Positions 7,053 to 14,367 of a stretch of DNA of 26,867 nt are shown here, piece after piece. The stretch is from Chthoniobacterales bacterium. GTDB lineage: Bacteria > Verrucomicrobiota > Verrucomicrobiia > Chthoniobacterales > JACTMZ01. Made by a program: the position numbers and the translations under genes. The stretch spans positions 1 to 26,867 of the forward strand of contig JAFMJK010000006.1 in NCBI GenBank assembly GCA_017853515.1, written 5' to 3'. Positions within the stretch are counted from its first letter, which is position 1. Each line of letters begins with the position of its first letter. The notes beneath the pieces were generated by a model, which made no database searches, had not been told where the DNA came from, and worked only from the letters and a program-made list of their open reading frames with translations.

Positions 7053-8169
7053 AGCCGCCCTGATCTGCGCGCTTCTCGCCATCACGTTGGCGCTGCCGCT
7101 GCTTTGGGCGCCGTTGCTGCCCGGCTGGACGTTGTGGCGTCCGCCCGTGGTCAACCCGCGCGTCGAGGCGGTCATCGCTTTCCTCGTCGCTTTCTGGGTT
7201 GCCTGGTGCGTGGTCGATATCCCGCGGCGAGGATTGAAGATCCTGGTCTGGGTCGCGACGCTCTGGCTGCTCGGCACCGGCATCTGGATCGCCGCCCTTT
7301 ACGGCCATGTGACAAGTTCGCTCGTGCCGGTCACCGCCGCGCTGCTTGCCGGCGCGGGCGGTTTGTTTTTTTCCTTCACGCCTCTCGGATCTCGCCGGGC
7401 CCGATGGCAATTTTTGGTCGGTCCGCGGGTCGCCCCGAATTTTTTGCGCGCGCGGATCGACGAGAGTCATTTGCCCGGCGAGCCGCGCACGGCCGTGGTT
7501 GCAGTGGCCGAAGTGCTGTGGCCCGGCGTAACCGGCGACGAGCACCAAGCATGGTCCGTATTGGCCGAGCGCGCCGGAAAAGCGACGCGCCACTTCCAGC
7601 AGGCCGGCGGCTACCTCGAGCGCTGCGACGCGGAAGGCGCGCGCTTCGTTTTCGGTTTGTGGGGCCAAGACTGCGCGCCCGCCGCGGTGGTCGACGCTCT
7701 CTGGAGCTGGGTCTCCCAGGCCGGCGGCTGTGCCGCGTTGGCGCGCGGCGAGTGCGTTTGCGGCGTCGGCGATTTGCCGCTCGGCCCGCGTTGGACCGTC
7801 GGTGGTGCCCCGATGCGCCGCGCGGCGCGGATGGCCGCGGCGGCCCGGGGGTATGCCGCGCGTCTCCTCGTGGAGGATGCCGTGGCTGCGGAGGTGGTCG
7901 AAGGCTGGCACTTCCGCCGTCTCGCGTGGTGGGATTTCGAAGGCAGCCGATTCCTCCTGCACGAGGTGACCGGCTCCGAGCAGAACGCCCCGGCAGGGGC
8001 GGCCGACGATTTGCGGCGGTGGGAATACGCCTGGGAGGCATTCTGGAACGGGGACTGGCTTGCCGCGGAGAACGGTTTTGCCGCGCTGGCGCGCGAGCGC
8101 GATGATGCCGCCGCCCGAATCTTCGCCCTGCGCAGCCAAGCCGCACGGCGCGGCGGCGCGGAGACGTGA
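7024..8169 (+). CDS. Four-helix membrane protein with a degenerate class III nucleotidyl cyclase-like domain
   Basis: A 381-residue protein. Four hydrophobic segments (about 9-31, 48-64, 72-92, 98-118) precede a soluble region. That region keeps the order of a class III cyclase domain: AVVAVAEVLWPGVT (157-170), GGYLERCDAEGARFVFG (195-211), then RWTVGGAPMRRAARMAAAAR (256-275), which corresponds to the YTVIGDxVNLAARL segment. Both metal-binding Asp positions appear changed (Glu163 and Glu204 in my alignment) and the catalytic Asn is Arg265, while Arg269 is kept. It is therefore probably catalytically dead or altered. A tail with WNGDWLAAENGFAAL (341-355) resembles the helical ends of other cyclases. 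The start overlaps the ClpX-like gene by 29 bp and the stop overlaps recR (GTGA). The assignment comes from my own motif alignment. Confidence 0.6.
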   Translation: MNQPLSLHLKAALICALLAITLALPLLWAPLLPGWTLWRPPVVNPRVEAVIAFLVAFWVAWCVVDIPRRGLKILVWVATLWLLGTGIWIAALYGHVTSSLVPVTAALLAGAGGLFFSFTPLGSRRARWQFLVGPRVAPNFLRARIDESHLPGEPRTAVVAVAEVLWPGVTGDEHQAWSVLAERAGKATRHFQQAGGYLERCDAEGARFVFGLWGQDCAPAAVVDALWSWVSQAGGCAALARGECVCGVGDLPLGPRWTVGGAPMRRAARMAAAARGYAARLLVEDAVAAEVVEGWHFRRLAWWDFEGSRFLLHEVTGSEQNAPAGAADDLRRWEYAWEAFWNGDWLAAENGFAALARERDDAAARIFALRSQAARRGGAET

Positions 8170-8774
8170 AAAACGCCGACTACCCGGAGCCCTTCCGCGT
8201 TCTCGTCCGCGAATTGCGGCGGTTGCCCGGCGTCGGGCCGCGCAGCGCCGAGCGCATGGCACTGTGGTTGCTCGAAGAATCGGGGCGCCCGACCTTGCTA
8301 GCCGAAGCCCTGGGTGGCGCGCGCGACGGCGTGACGCGATGCACCGCGTGCGGATTTTTCAGCGAATCGGAAACGTGCGGCGTTTGCGCCGACACGGGAC
8401 GCGAGCCCATATTGTGCGTGGTCGAGCGCGCCACCGATGTCTTGCCGATCGAACGCACCGGCGCCTTCCGTGGGCATTACCACGTTCTCGGCGGCCGCCT
8501 CTCACCGCTCGAGCACGTCGGGCCGGAGGACCTGCGGCTCCGCGAGTTGACGATGCGTCTGGAGAACGGGCCCTACCGCGAGGTCATCCTCGCGCTCAGC
8601 ACCGATGTCGAGGGCGAGGCCACCGCCAACTACCTCGCGCAATTGCTCGCCCCGCGCGGCGTGTCCGTCACGCGGTTGGCCCAAGGCATGCCGGCCGGCG
8701 GGGGGCTGGAGAACGCCGACGAGCTCACGCTTTCGCGCGCACTCTCCGGACGAAGGCAGGCCTCGGCATCGTGA
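8166..8774 (+). CDS. recR: Recombination mediator protein RecR
   Basis: A 202-residue protein of normal RecR length. It has a helix-hairpin-helix (LRRLPGVGPRSAERMALWLL, 17-36), a C4 zinc finger (Cys59, Cys62, Cys71, Cys74) and a Toprim domain from about residue 82 (CVVERATDVLPIERTGAFRG, then a GG turn and EVILALSTDVEGEATA). The end of the Toprim domain, TRLAQGMPAGGGLENADELTL, is nearly invariant in the family. RecR works with RecO and RecF to load RecA on gapped DNA. The start is a GTG at 8166 whose last two bases belong to the upstream TGA (GTGA), so translation is probably coupled. In many genomes recR follows dnaX and ybaB, which are not seen here. Confidence 0.97.
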   Translation: MKNADYPEPFRVLVRELRRLPGVGPRSAERMALWLLEESGRPTLLAEALGGARDGVTRCTACGFFSESETCGVCADTGREPILCVVERATDVLPIERTGAFRGHYHVLGGRLSPLEHVGPEDLRLRELTMRLENGPYREVILALSTDVEGEATANYLAQLLAPRGVSVTRLAQGMPAGGGLENADELTLSRALSGRRQASAS

Positions 8775-9766
8775 ACGCGCGTCTGGCTGCGGCTTTTTTC
8801 GCCGTTTCCGTGGCGACGGCTTCTGCGGATGTGGGGACTGCTGCCGCTTACTCGGCCGCGAAAGGCGAGAGGGCTTTGCTCGTCTGGGAGAAGGGGCGCG
8901 CTGTCTTCGAACGCGGCCCCGCGCTGTCCGAGGCCCCGCGGATTTTCAGCATCACAAAAAGCCTCTTCTCCATCGGCATTTTCCGCGATGCGGTGAAAGG
9001 GGGAATTTCCCTCGCGCGTCCCGTGTCGCAGGGGCCGGCGCGCGGTGTGACGCTCGGCGATTTGATGAACCAGACCTCGGGGCTTGATCCGATGTCCGGC
9101 CAGTTTTATTCCACGGGTCTGGAGGACAAGGCGCGCGTTTTTTCGGCCATGCAACCGCCGCGCCGCTCGCGAGGCTTTGTCTACGGCGCTTCGCATTGGG
9201 AGGTGCTGGGCGAGGAAATCGTGCTGGCCAGCGGCACGCCGCTCGAATCCTGGCTCCGGCGTTTCGTTCCCGGGATGCGCAGCGATGTCCTGGCGCGATG
9301 GCGGCGCGACGGCAAGGGGCGGATGTTTGTCTCGACCGGTGCACGAATGTCGGCCCGCGAGCTGCTCCCGGCCGCGCGCGAGGTTCTGGCCGGCATGGGG
9401 CGGGGTTTCGGCCGATGGCCCGCGGCGGTAAAGAACCTCCTGGCAACGGGCACGCCCGAGAACGGGATGTATGCCCTCGGTTTCTGGCTCAACCGCAACG
9501 CCCTCTCCGCAGACGCGCGCGAGATCGATGTCGAGAACTCCCTCGATCCGCCGCCCGCCGCCAAATTCTGGCGCCAAGGCTGCCTCTCACGCGCCGCGCC
9601 GGCCGATCTGCTCGCCATGATCGGAACCGGTGGCCAGCGGGTCTATGTCGTTCCCTCGCGCGATTTGATTGTCGTCCGCTTGGGCGCCGGGAATTTTTCC
9701 GACGCCGAATTTCTCGCGCGCTACTTTGCCCCGCCTAGTAAGGCGTCGGCGAAGGAGCGGGGTTGA
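8771..9766 (+). CDS. Exported SxxK serine hydrolase (class C beta-lactamase/esterase-like fold)
   Basis: A 331-residue protein from a GTG at 8771 that overlaps the recR stop as GTGA. A signal peptide is likely (NARLAAAFFAVSVATASA, 2-19). The motif SITK (60-63) supplies the nucleophile Ser60 and base Lys63 of the penicillin-binding protein/class C beta-lactamase fold. LGDLMNQTSGLD (95-106) is the family's lid segment, YGAS (138-141) the second motif, and GTGGQRVYVVPSRDLIVVRLG near the C-terminus the usual last strand pair. Such proteins act as carboxypeptidases, esterases or amidases. True beta-lactamase activity is not implied. A longer reading frame upstream in recR has no export signal and was not used. 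The 3' end overlaps the convergent gene by 32 bp. Confidence 0.8.
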   Translation: MNARLAAAFFAVSVATASADVGTAAAYSAAKGERALLVWEKGRAVFERGPALSEAPRIFSITKSLFSIGIFRDAVKGGISLARPVSQGPARGVTLGDLMNQTSGLDPMSGQFYSTGLEDKARVFSAMQPPRRSRGFVYGASHWEVLGEEIVLASGTPLESWLRRFVPGMRSDVLARWRRDGKGRMFVSTGARMSARELLPAAREVLAGMGRGFGRWPAAVKNLLATGTPENGMYALGFWLNRNALSADAREIDVENSLDPPPAAKFWRQGCLSRAAPADLLAMIGTGGQRVYVVPSRDLIVVRLGAGNFSDAEFLARYFAPPSKASAKERG

Positions 9767-10871
9767 TCGCGGGAAGCGCGCGCGGCGCGTGCTGCGGCGG
9801 CAAGGCAAGAAGGAGGGTGGATTCTCCGCGCTGCCATCGGTAACCGAAACCGAAGGGCAGGGGGAAAGCGGTTCCGCCGGCGTAAAGATCGCGCAGGGCA
9901 GGCTGCTCGTGCCGGGCGAAAATTTCCAGAGGCGCGGTGTAATGGCCGAAGCAAATGACGCGCCACCCGGCCTCCTTGTAGCCGGCCAAGCTGATGCCCG
10001 AGTCGTCCTGCACCACCGCCGCGCAGTTGCCGAGCAGGAATCCCCGCATCCGCGAGAACGATCCGCTCTGCAGCAAATACGAAGCCGCTTTGAGGTAGCC
10101 GGTGGACGGGCCGCGCCGGGCCAGCCAGTCGAGCACGGCGGGATTTTGCTTCAACGCGTTGTCAATCAAGTCGGCCTGCACGTAGACGACCTCCGACGGC
10201 GGTGTGACCGGCGTCTGGCGGAAGACGATACGCAGGGCGGGTTGTCCGCCCGCTTTTTCGCCCGCTTCGAGAAAACCTCCGGGCATGAGAGTGAGCCGCT
10301 CCGCCGCGTCGATGCGCGTGTCGGTGAAGGAAAGAAAGGCCAGCATGATCGGAAACACACCCTGGAAGGCCGAAGACTGCAGATCACTTTTCATGTCCTT
10401 CGTGATGAAATGGCTGAAGTTCATGATCACTTCGGTCGATTTGCGCAGCGCCGCGAGGCTGGCGTGCAGTTGTTCGGGAGTCAGTTCGAGCGGGTTCATC
10501 AGCCTGCCCACCGGTTCGAGCCCGCCCAAGGCGTAGCTGCGCGCCTCGGGGAACAAAGCCAATGCGCTGATCAGATCCGGCCCGGCGAACATGTAGGTCA
10601 CCTGCCACGAAGGACCGATCCGCGGGACCAACTCCGTCCCGGCCCACGCGCGCATCGGGGCAAAATAAAGATCATCGTAGCGGAACCACTGCGACGCGAA
10701 GAGCCGCGCGTGTTCCCGGTATTCGGGGGATTGCTGCAGCGCGGCAAGCGGACTCTCGGGAGGCAGGGCGCGCCCGGCCAAGAATGCGCCCAACTCGGTC
10801 GGCGAGACAGCCGGTGCGGACGAGCCGCACAGAAGGGCGGCGAGAAAAAGCGGTAGCGCGCGACGCTTCAC
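9735..10871 (-). CDS. Exported protein of unknown function
   Basis: A 378-residue protein beginning at a GTG (10871) that overlaps the permease stop as GTGA. It has a signal peptide (MKRRALPLFLAALLCGSSAPA). I do not recognise a named domain. The most family-like part is MFAGPDLISALALFPEARSY followed by LGGLEPVG (94-122), a pattern I associate with uncharacterised proteins of Verrucomicrobia and deltaproteobacteria. Other notable runs are NFSHFITKDMKSDLQSSAF (151-169) and GVFPIMLAFL (171-180), plus a proline-rich C-terminus. Aromatic and hydrophobic content suggests a folded periplasmic protein. Coupling with an amino-acid permease could mean a link to nutrient uptake, but nothing in the sequence shows it. 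The start inside the permease stop is preferred over an upstream extension that lacks any signal peptide. Confidence 0.75.
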   Translation of the reverse strand: MKRRALPLFLAALLCGSSAPAVSPTELGAFLAGRALPPESPLAALQQSPEYREHARLFASQWFRYDDLYFAPMRAWAGTELVPRIGPSWQVTYMFAGPDLISALALFPEARSYALGGLEPVGRLMNPLELTPEQLHASLAALRKSTEVIMNFSHFITKDMKSDLQSSAFQGVFPIMLAFLSFTDTRIDAAERLTLMPGGFLEAGEKAGGQPALRIVFRQTPVTPPSEVVYVQADLIDNALKQNPAVLDWLARRGPSTGYLKAASYLLQSGSFSRMRGFLLGNCAAVVQDDSGISLAGYKEAGWRVICFGHYTAPLEIFARHEQPALRDLYAGGTAFPLPFGFGYRWQRGESTLLLALPPQHAPRALPAINPAPSPTPY

Positions 10872-12202
10872 TGTCCCGTATCCTGCCGCCGGGCCACGAG
10901 TGCGTAAATGCCCAAGCCCGCCAGGAGGGTCAGCGCACCGCAGCACGCCTCGAACGGTTTGACCGTGGCGGTGTAAAAAATGGCGAAAGCGGTGATGGCG
11001 AGGAAAAGCAACGGGGTAAGGGGATACAACGGCACGCGGAACGGTCTGGTCAGCCGCGGAGCCCTGAGCCGCAGCACGATGACACCGAGCACGGCGAGAA
11101 AACTGCACGCCGTAAGTGCGAAGAGGGTGTAGATCACCACCTGCTCGAAAGTCGAGGTGAGGAGAAAAAGGAGCGTCAAAGCACTCTGCGCGATCACGGC
11201 ACGGGCCGGTATCCCCGCGGGCGTGCGCGCCTGCAGCCATCCGAAACCTCGCGGGTAATCCTCGCCCAGCACCATGGCCACGCGCGGTCCGGCCCAGATC
11301 ATCGCGCTGATCGCGCTGACCAGGCCGAGCGCGATGACAGCGGCGACAAGGCGGCCGCCGCCTTGGCCGAAGGCCGACTCGGCCGCGACCTGCGCGACAT
11401 TGACTTGGCCGGCCATGCTTTCCGCGGGCACCGCGTGGAGGAAAGCAGCGTTCAGCCCGAGGTACATGCCCGCGACAAGCAGCGTGCCCGCGGTCAGCGC
11501 GACGGGAATGACGCGGCCGGGCACGCGCACCTCTCCGAGAATATAGGTGGCCGCATTCCAGCCGGAGTAGGCGTAGAGAGTGAACATCAGCGACACGGCG
11601 AACGGCGCGGTGACCACGTAGCTGCTCCATGCCGCCGCGGGTGCCGGCGCGACGGCAGGGCGCCCGAAAAGCGCGTAAGTCAGGAAGAGGACCAGCCCGA
11701 TTTTGAGAAGGGTGAAGACCACCTGGAATACGCTGCTCACTTTGAGGCTGCGCAAATGAACCAGCGTGACAAGGACGACCACGAAAACCGAAGCGGCGCG
11801 CGGCGAAAGTTCCGGCCACACCCCCTGCGCGTAAGAACCGAAGGCCATGGCGCTCGCAGCCACCGGTGCGGCGAACCCCGCCACCATGGAGACGATGCCG
11901 GCCATGAATCCGACGGCCGGATGATAAATCTTCCCCAAAAAATGATATTCGCCGCCCGAACGCGGCAGCGCGGCGGAAAGTTCCGCGTAGCAAAGCGCGC
12001 CACATAGAGCGAGGAGTCCGCCCAGGGCCCAGATGAGCAGGATGGCCGGTTGCGAGGGAATCTCGGCCAATTGGAAACCGAGGCTGGTGAATATGCCCGT
12101 GCCCACCATGTTGGCCACCACAAGCGCCGTGCAGGTGGCCAACCCGACAGATCCCTTTTTGTTTTTCGCGGCTCCGTCCCCACCTTGCGCTTGCTTGGCC
12201 AT
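10868..12202 (-). CDS. APC superfamily amino acid permease
   Basis: From the ATG at 12202 the protein has 444 residues and about twelve hydrophobic helices, as in the APC (amino acid-polyamine-organocation) family. The first helix carries TALVVANMVGTGIFTSLGF, the glycine-rich GTGIF motif that binds the substrate carboxylate. CYAELSAALPRSGGEYHFLG is the classic second signature, and YSGWNAATYILGEVRVPGR the helix 6 signature with an E-PGR end. RAPRLTRPFRVPLYPLTPLL is the usual segment before the last helices. It should import or exchange an amino acid using an ion gradient; the substrate cannot be read. An AGGAG ribosome-binding site (plus-strand 12211-12215) lies eight bases before this ATG, and rules against a start at 12220 that would swallow it. 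It is coupled to the exported protein downstream by GTGA. Confidence 0.92.
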   Translation of the reverse strand: MAKQAQGGDGAAKNKKGSVGLATCTALVVANMVGTGIFTSLGFQLAEIPSQPAILLIWALGGLLALCGALCYAELSAALPRSGGEYHFLGKIYHPAVGFMAGIVSMVAGFAAPVAASAMAFGSYAQGVWPELSPRAASVFVVVLVTLVHLRSLKVSSVFQVVFTLLKIGLVLFLTYALFGRPAVAPAPAAAWSSYVVTAPFAVSLMFTLYAYSGWNAATYILGEVRVPGRVIPVALTAGTLLVAGMYLGLNAAFLHAVPAESMAGQVNVAQVAAESAFGQGGGRLVAAVIALGLVSAISAMIWAGPRVAMVLGEDYPRGFGWLQARTPAGIPARAVIAQSALTLLFLLTSTFEQVVIYTLFALTACSFLAVLGVIVLRLRAPRLTRPFRVPLYPLTPLLFLAITAFAIFYTATVKPFEACCGALTLLAGLGIYALVARRQDTGQ

Positions 12203-12210
12203 GCGGGGCA

Positions 12211-12215
12211 CTCCT
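12211..12215 (-). promoter_or_regulatory. Ribosome-binding site that sets the permease start
   Basis: Read on the minus strand this is AGGAG, eight bases before the ATG at 12202. It supports that start over the ATG at 12220, which would lie upstream of the site. Few other genes in this window have such a clear site. Confidence 0.6.
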
Positions 12216-12230
12216 ACCATAGCCGTTCAC

Positions 12231-12851
12231 ATGAGTGCCACCTTGCTTTTCCGCCGCTTTCTGGCCGACCCGATGAAAATCGCCTACGTCGTGCCCAGTT
12301 CCAGGGGCATGGTGAAGCGCATTCTCGAACGCATGGACTTCGAACGCGCCCGCGTGTTTGTCGAGTTCGGGGGGGGCGAGGGGTGCTACACACGCCAGAT
12401 CGCCCGCCGGATGGCCCCCGAAGCCAAGCTGCTGGTCTTCGAACTCGATCCGCACCTCGCCGAGCACCTCCGCCGGCAATTTCGCGACGATCCCCGCATC
12501 CTGATTTACCAATCAGACGCCGCGCTTTTTCGCGACGAACTGCACAAACTCGGCCTGAAGCACGCGGATTACGTCATTTCCGGTATCCCGTTCAGCTACA
12601 TCGAACCGGCGGCGAAGAAAGTGATCCTGCACTCCGTGCACGACGGGCTGTCGCGCGAAGGCATGTTCATCGTCTACCAGGTCTCCATGGAACTGAAGGG
12701 GCATGCGCGGATGTTTCCCGGCTGCGAGGTGGAATACTTCCTGGCGAATATCCCGCCGATGTTCATCCTCGCTTTCCACAAGTCGGAGATCACGCTGCGC
12801 AAAAAGCCGCGCCGCGCCAAAAAGCCCCTCAAAGCAGAAGCTGTGGCCTGA
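12231..12851 (+). CDS. SAM-dependent methyltransferase, phospholipid N-methyltransferase (PmtA)-like
   Basis: A 206-residue class I methyltransferase. The N-terminus FLADPMKIAYVVPSSRGMVK (10-29) matches the amphipathic start of Rhodobacter/Sinorhizobium-type PmtA proteins, which often read FLxxPxxVGxxxPSSR. Motif I is VEFGGGEGCYT (44-54), motif II FELDPHLAEHLR (70-81), and SGIPFS (117-122) is the motif IV region. ANIPPMFILAF (172-182) fits the family's C-terminal NxPPA signature. PmtA methylates phosphatidylethanolamine towards phosphatidylcholine; here the lipid is an inference. A lysine- and arginine-rich tail (189-203) could bind membranes. The ATG is close to a possible -10 (TACCAT 12215-12220 or TAGCCG 12220-12225), so the leader is very short. 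It is divergent from the permease and ends one base before the mdh stop. Confidence 0.75.
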   Translation: MSATLLFRRFLADPMKIAYVVPSSRGMVKRILERMDFERARVFVEFGGGEGCYTRQIARRMAPEAKLLVFELDPHLAEHLRRQFRDDPRILIYQSDAALFRDELHKLGLKHADYVISGIPFSYIEPAAKKVILHSVHDGLSREGMFIVYQVSMELKGHARMFPGCEVEYFLANIPPMFILAFHKSEITLRKKPRRAKKPLKAEAVA

Positions 12852-12852
12852 G

Positions 12853-13839
12853 TTATTTCGGGAGCAGTTCGGCCACCATGGCCCGCTCTTCCTTCAACTC
12901 GTTGACCGACTTGTCGATGCGCTCGCGGGCGAAATCGTTGTGGGGAATGCCTTCGACGATGGCGGTCTTCTGGTCTTTGCTCCGGACAGGCAGGCCGCAG
13001 ATCAGCCCTTCCTCGATTCCGTAGGAACCGTCCGAGCGCAGCGCCACGCTGTGCCAGTCGCCTTCCGGCGTGTTCGCGCTGAGGCTGCGGACGGTTTCGA
13101 TCGCCGCGTGGGCCGCGGAGAAGGCGGATGACAATCCGCGCGCCTTGATGATGGCTGCGCCGCGCTCCTGCACAGTCTTGATGAAATCCCCCTCGAGCCA
13201 CGCGCTGTCTTCGATGACCTCCGGGGCAAGGCGGCCGCCGATGCGCGCGTTGAAGAAATCGGGAAACTGCGTGTTGGAGTGGTTGCCCCAGATGGCCATG
13301 TTGGTCACCTCGCGCCACGGGACGCCGGCCTTTTGCGCGAGTTGCGATTTCGCGCGGTTCTCGTCGAGCCGCATCATGGCGAACCAGCGGTCGCGCGGCA
13401 CGGCTGGCGCATTGCTCATGGCGATGAGGCAGTTCGTGTTGCACGGATTGCCGACCACGAGGACCCGCACGTCGGAAGCAGCGTTTTTTTCGATCGCTTT
13501 TCCTTGGCCGACGAAGATCTTGCCGTTGATGCCGAGCAGTTCCTTGCGCTCCATCCCGGCTTTGCGCGGCACGCTGCCGACGAGCAGGGCCCAGTTCACG
13601 CCGTCGAAACCGCGGTCGAGATCGCTGGTTGTCTCGATATCCTCGAGAAGAGGAAAGGCGCCGTCCTGCAGCTCCATGGCCACGCCTTGCAGGGCGGGCA
13701 GGGCCGGTTCGATCTCGATGAGATGGAGAACGACGGGCTGGTCGGCCCCGAAGACTTGTCCGCTGGCGATGCGGGGAAGGATGGAATAGCCGATTTGCCC
13801 GGCGGCGCCGGTCACGGCCACGTGGATGGTTTGCTTCAT
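12853..13839 (-). CDS. mdh: NAD-dependent malate dehydrogenase
   Basis: A 328-residue enzyme of the LDH-like malate dehydrogenase family, close to the usual 327-330 residues. It interconverts malate and oxaloacetate in the cytosol. The NAD-binding loop GAAGQIGYSIL is at 11-21 and an acidic end of strand two is at IEIE (41-44), favouring NAD over NADP. Substrate arginines are in PRKAGMERKELL (Arg92, Arg98) and LDENRAK (Arg162). VGNPCNTN (129-136) carries the conserved Asn, and IWGNHSNTQFPD (183-194) the catalytic His187. The ATG at 13839 starts exactly at the conserved MKQTIHVAVTGAAGQ; an in-frame extension upstream runs into the hup terminator and was rejected. It lies downstream of hup and convergent with the methyltransferase. 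Confidence 0.96.
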   Translation of the reverse strand: MKQTIHVAVTGAAGQIGYSILPRIASGQVFGADQPVVLHLIEIEPALPALQGVAMELQDGAFPLLEDIETTSDLDRGFDGVNWALLVGSVPRKAGMERKELLGINGKIFVGQGKAIEKNAASDVRVLVVGNPCNTNCLIAMSNAPAVPRDRWFAMMRLDENRAKSQLAQKAGVPWREVTNMAIWGNHSNTQFPDFFNARIGGRLAPEVIEDSAWLEGDFIKTVQERGAAIIKARGLSSAFSAAHAAIETVRSLSANTPEGDWHSVALRSDGSYGIEEGLICGLPVRSKDQKTAIVEGIPHNDFARERIDKSVNELKEERAMVAELLPK

Positions 13840-13875
13840 GCGCTTCACTCTGCATGAAACGCGCGCGTGTCTCGA

Positions 13876-13921
13876 CCAAAAAATAAGCCAACCCGTTACG
13901 CGTTGGCGCAACGGGTTGGCT
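13876..13921 (-). terminator. Rho-independent terminator of hup
   Basis: A perfect 12 bp inverted repeat, AGCCAACCCGTT (13886-13897) and AACGGGTTGGCT (13910-13921), encloses a 12-base loop. Read on the minus strand it follows the hup stop by 20 bases, and the stem is followed by TATTTTTTGG (the A-run 13878-13885 on the plus strand). This is a textbook intrinsic terminator. It should isolate hup from mdh, which starts about 35 bases further on. Confidence 0.9.
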
Positions 13922-13941
13922 CCTTGTAGGGGGAAATTGTT

Positions 13942-14211
13942 TTAGAGACTGCCTTTGAGATCTTTGCCCGCGCCGAACTTGACGGCTTTCGACGCTTTGA
14001 TCTGGATGCGCTCGCCTGTCTTCGGATTCACGCCCAAGCGCGCTTTGCGATTCACCACGCGGAACGTGCCGAAGCCGACCAACTGCATGGTCTTGCTTTT
14101 CTTGAGGTGGGTTTTGATCCCGTTGATCACGGCGTTGACGGCGCGTTCGGCGTCCGCCTTGCTGCTCTTGAGGTCTTTCTGGACGCTCTCGATGAGTTTT
14201 ATCTTGTTCAT
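13942..14211 (-). CDS. hup: HU-family nucleoid DNA-binding protein
   Basis: An 89-residue histone-like protein, the normal HU size. Helices at the N-terminus (NKIKLIESVQKDLKSSKADA) lead to the conserved turn VGFGTFRV (44-51). The DNA-binding beta arm has the intercalating-proline segment GVNPKTGERIQIKASKAVKF (59-78). HU dimers bend and compact DNA and assist replication, recombination and transcription. The ATG at 14211 has a weak AAGG ribosome-binding site. A strong intrinsic terminator follows, so this is probably a highly expressed single-gene unit. A TTGACA (minus strand, 14293-14288) lies 80 bases upstream, but its -10 partner is poor. HU and IHF subunits cannot be separated firmly by eye. 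Confidence 0.95.
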   Translation of the reverse strand: MNKIKLIESVQKDLKSSKADAERAVNAVINGIKTHLKKSKTMQLVGFGTFRVVNRKARLGVNPKTGERIQIKASKAVKFGAGKDLKGSL

Positions 14212-14367
14212 GCTTTTGCCTTGCTGATGTTGCCTGCCCCGTGAACTGCTGCGGCGCGGTTGAGGTTTTCTTCCTGCCGGGCGGAGCTGTCAATCGCCAA
14301 GCTTGCCGGACGCGATTTTTGCGGTTTTCGGTTTGACACCGGTCGCGGGAAAGAGCCCGTTGGGGGC

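Noticed and set aside
8771..9766. Antibiotic-resistance beta-lactamase.
   Set aside because: SITK and YGAS fit the wider SxxK hydrolase fold, which includes esterases and peptidases. Nothing specific to beta-lactam hydrolysis is visible.
9735..12512. A 925-residue minus-strand reading frame that could be taken as a giant fusion protein.
   Set aside because: Its upstream two-thirds lies in another frame of the permease and methyltransferase genes and shows Arg/Gly-rich shadow composition. The real gene starts at the GTG at 10871, which begins a signal peptide and overlaps the permease stop.
13840..13911. A 24-residue N-terminal extension of malate dehydrogenase.
   Set aside because: It would be coded through the hup terminator, and the family N-terminus starts at MKQTIHVAVTG.
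14333..14338. TTGACA as a promoter for the carbonic anhydrase gene.
   Set aside because: There is no TA-rich -10 at 15-19 bases. The same holds for TTGACA at 23670-23675 ahead of metG.
14260..14367. An upstream start for the carbonic anhydrase adding 36 residues.
   Set aside because: The added residues resemble no family member and the true N-terminus of such proteins sits near 14368 or 14392.
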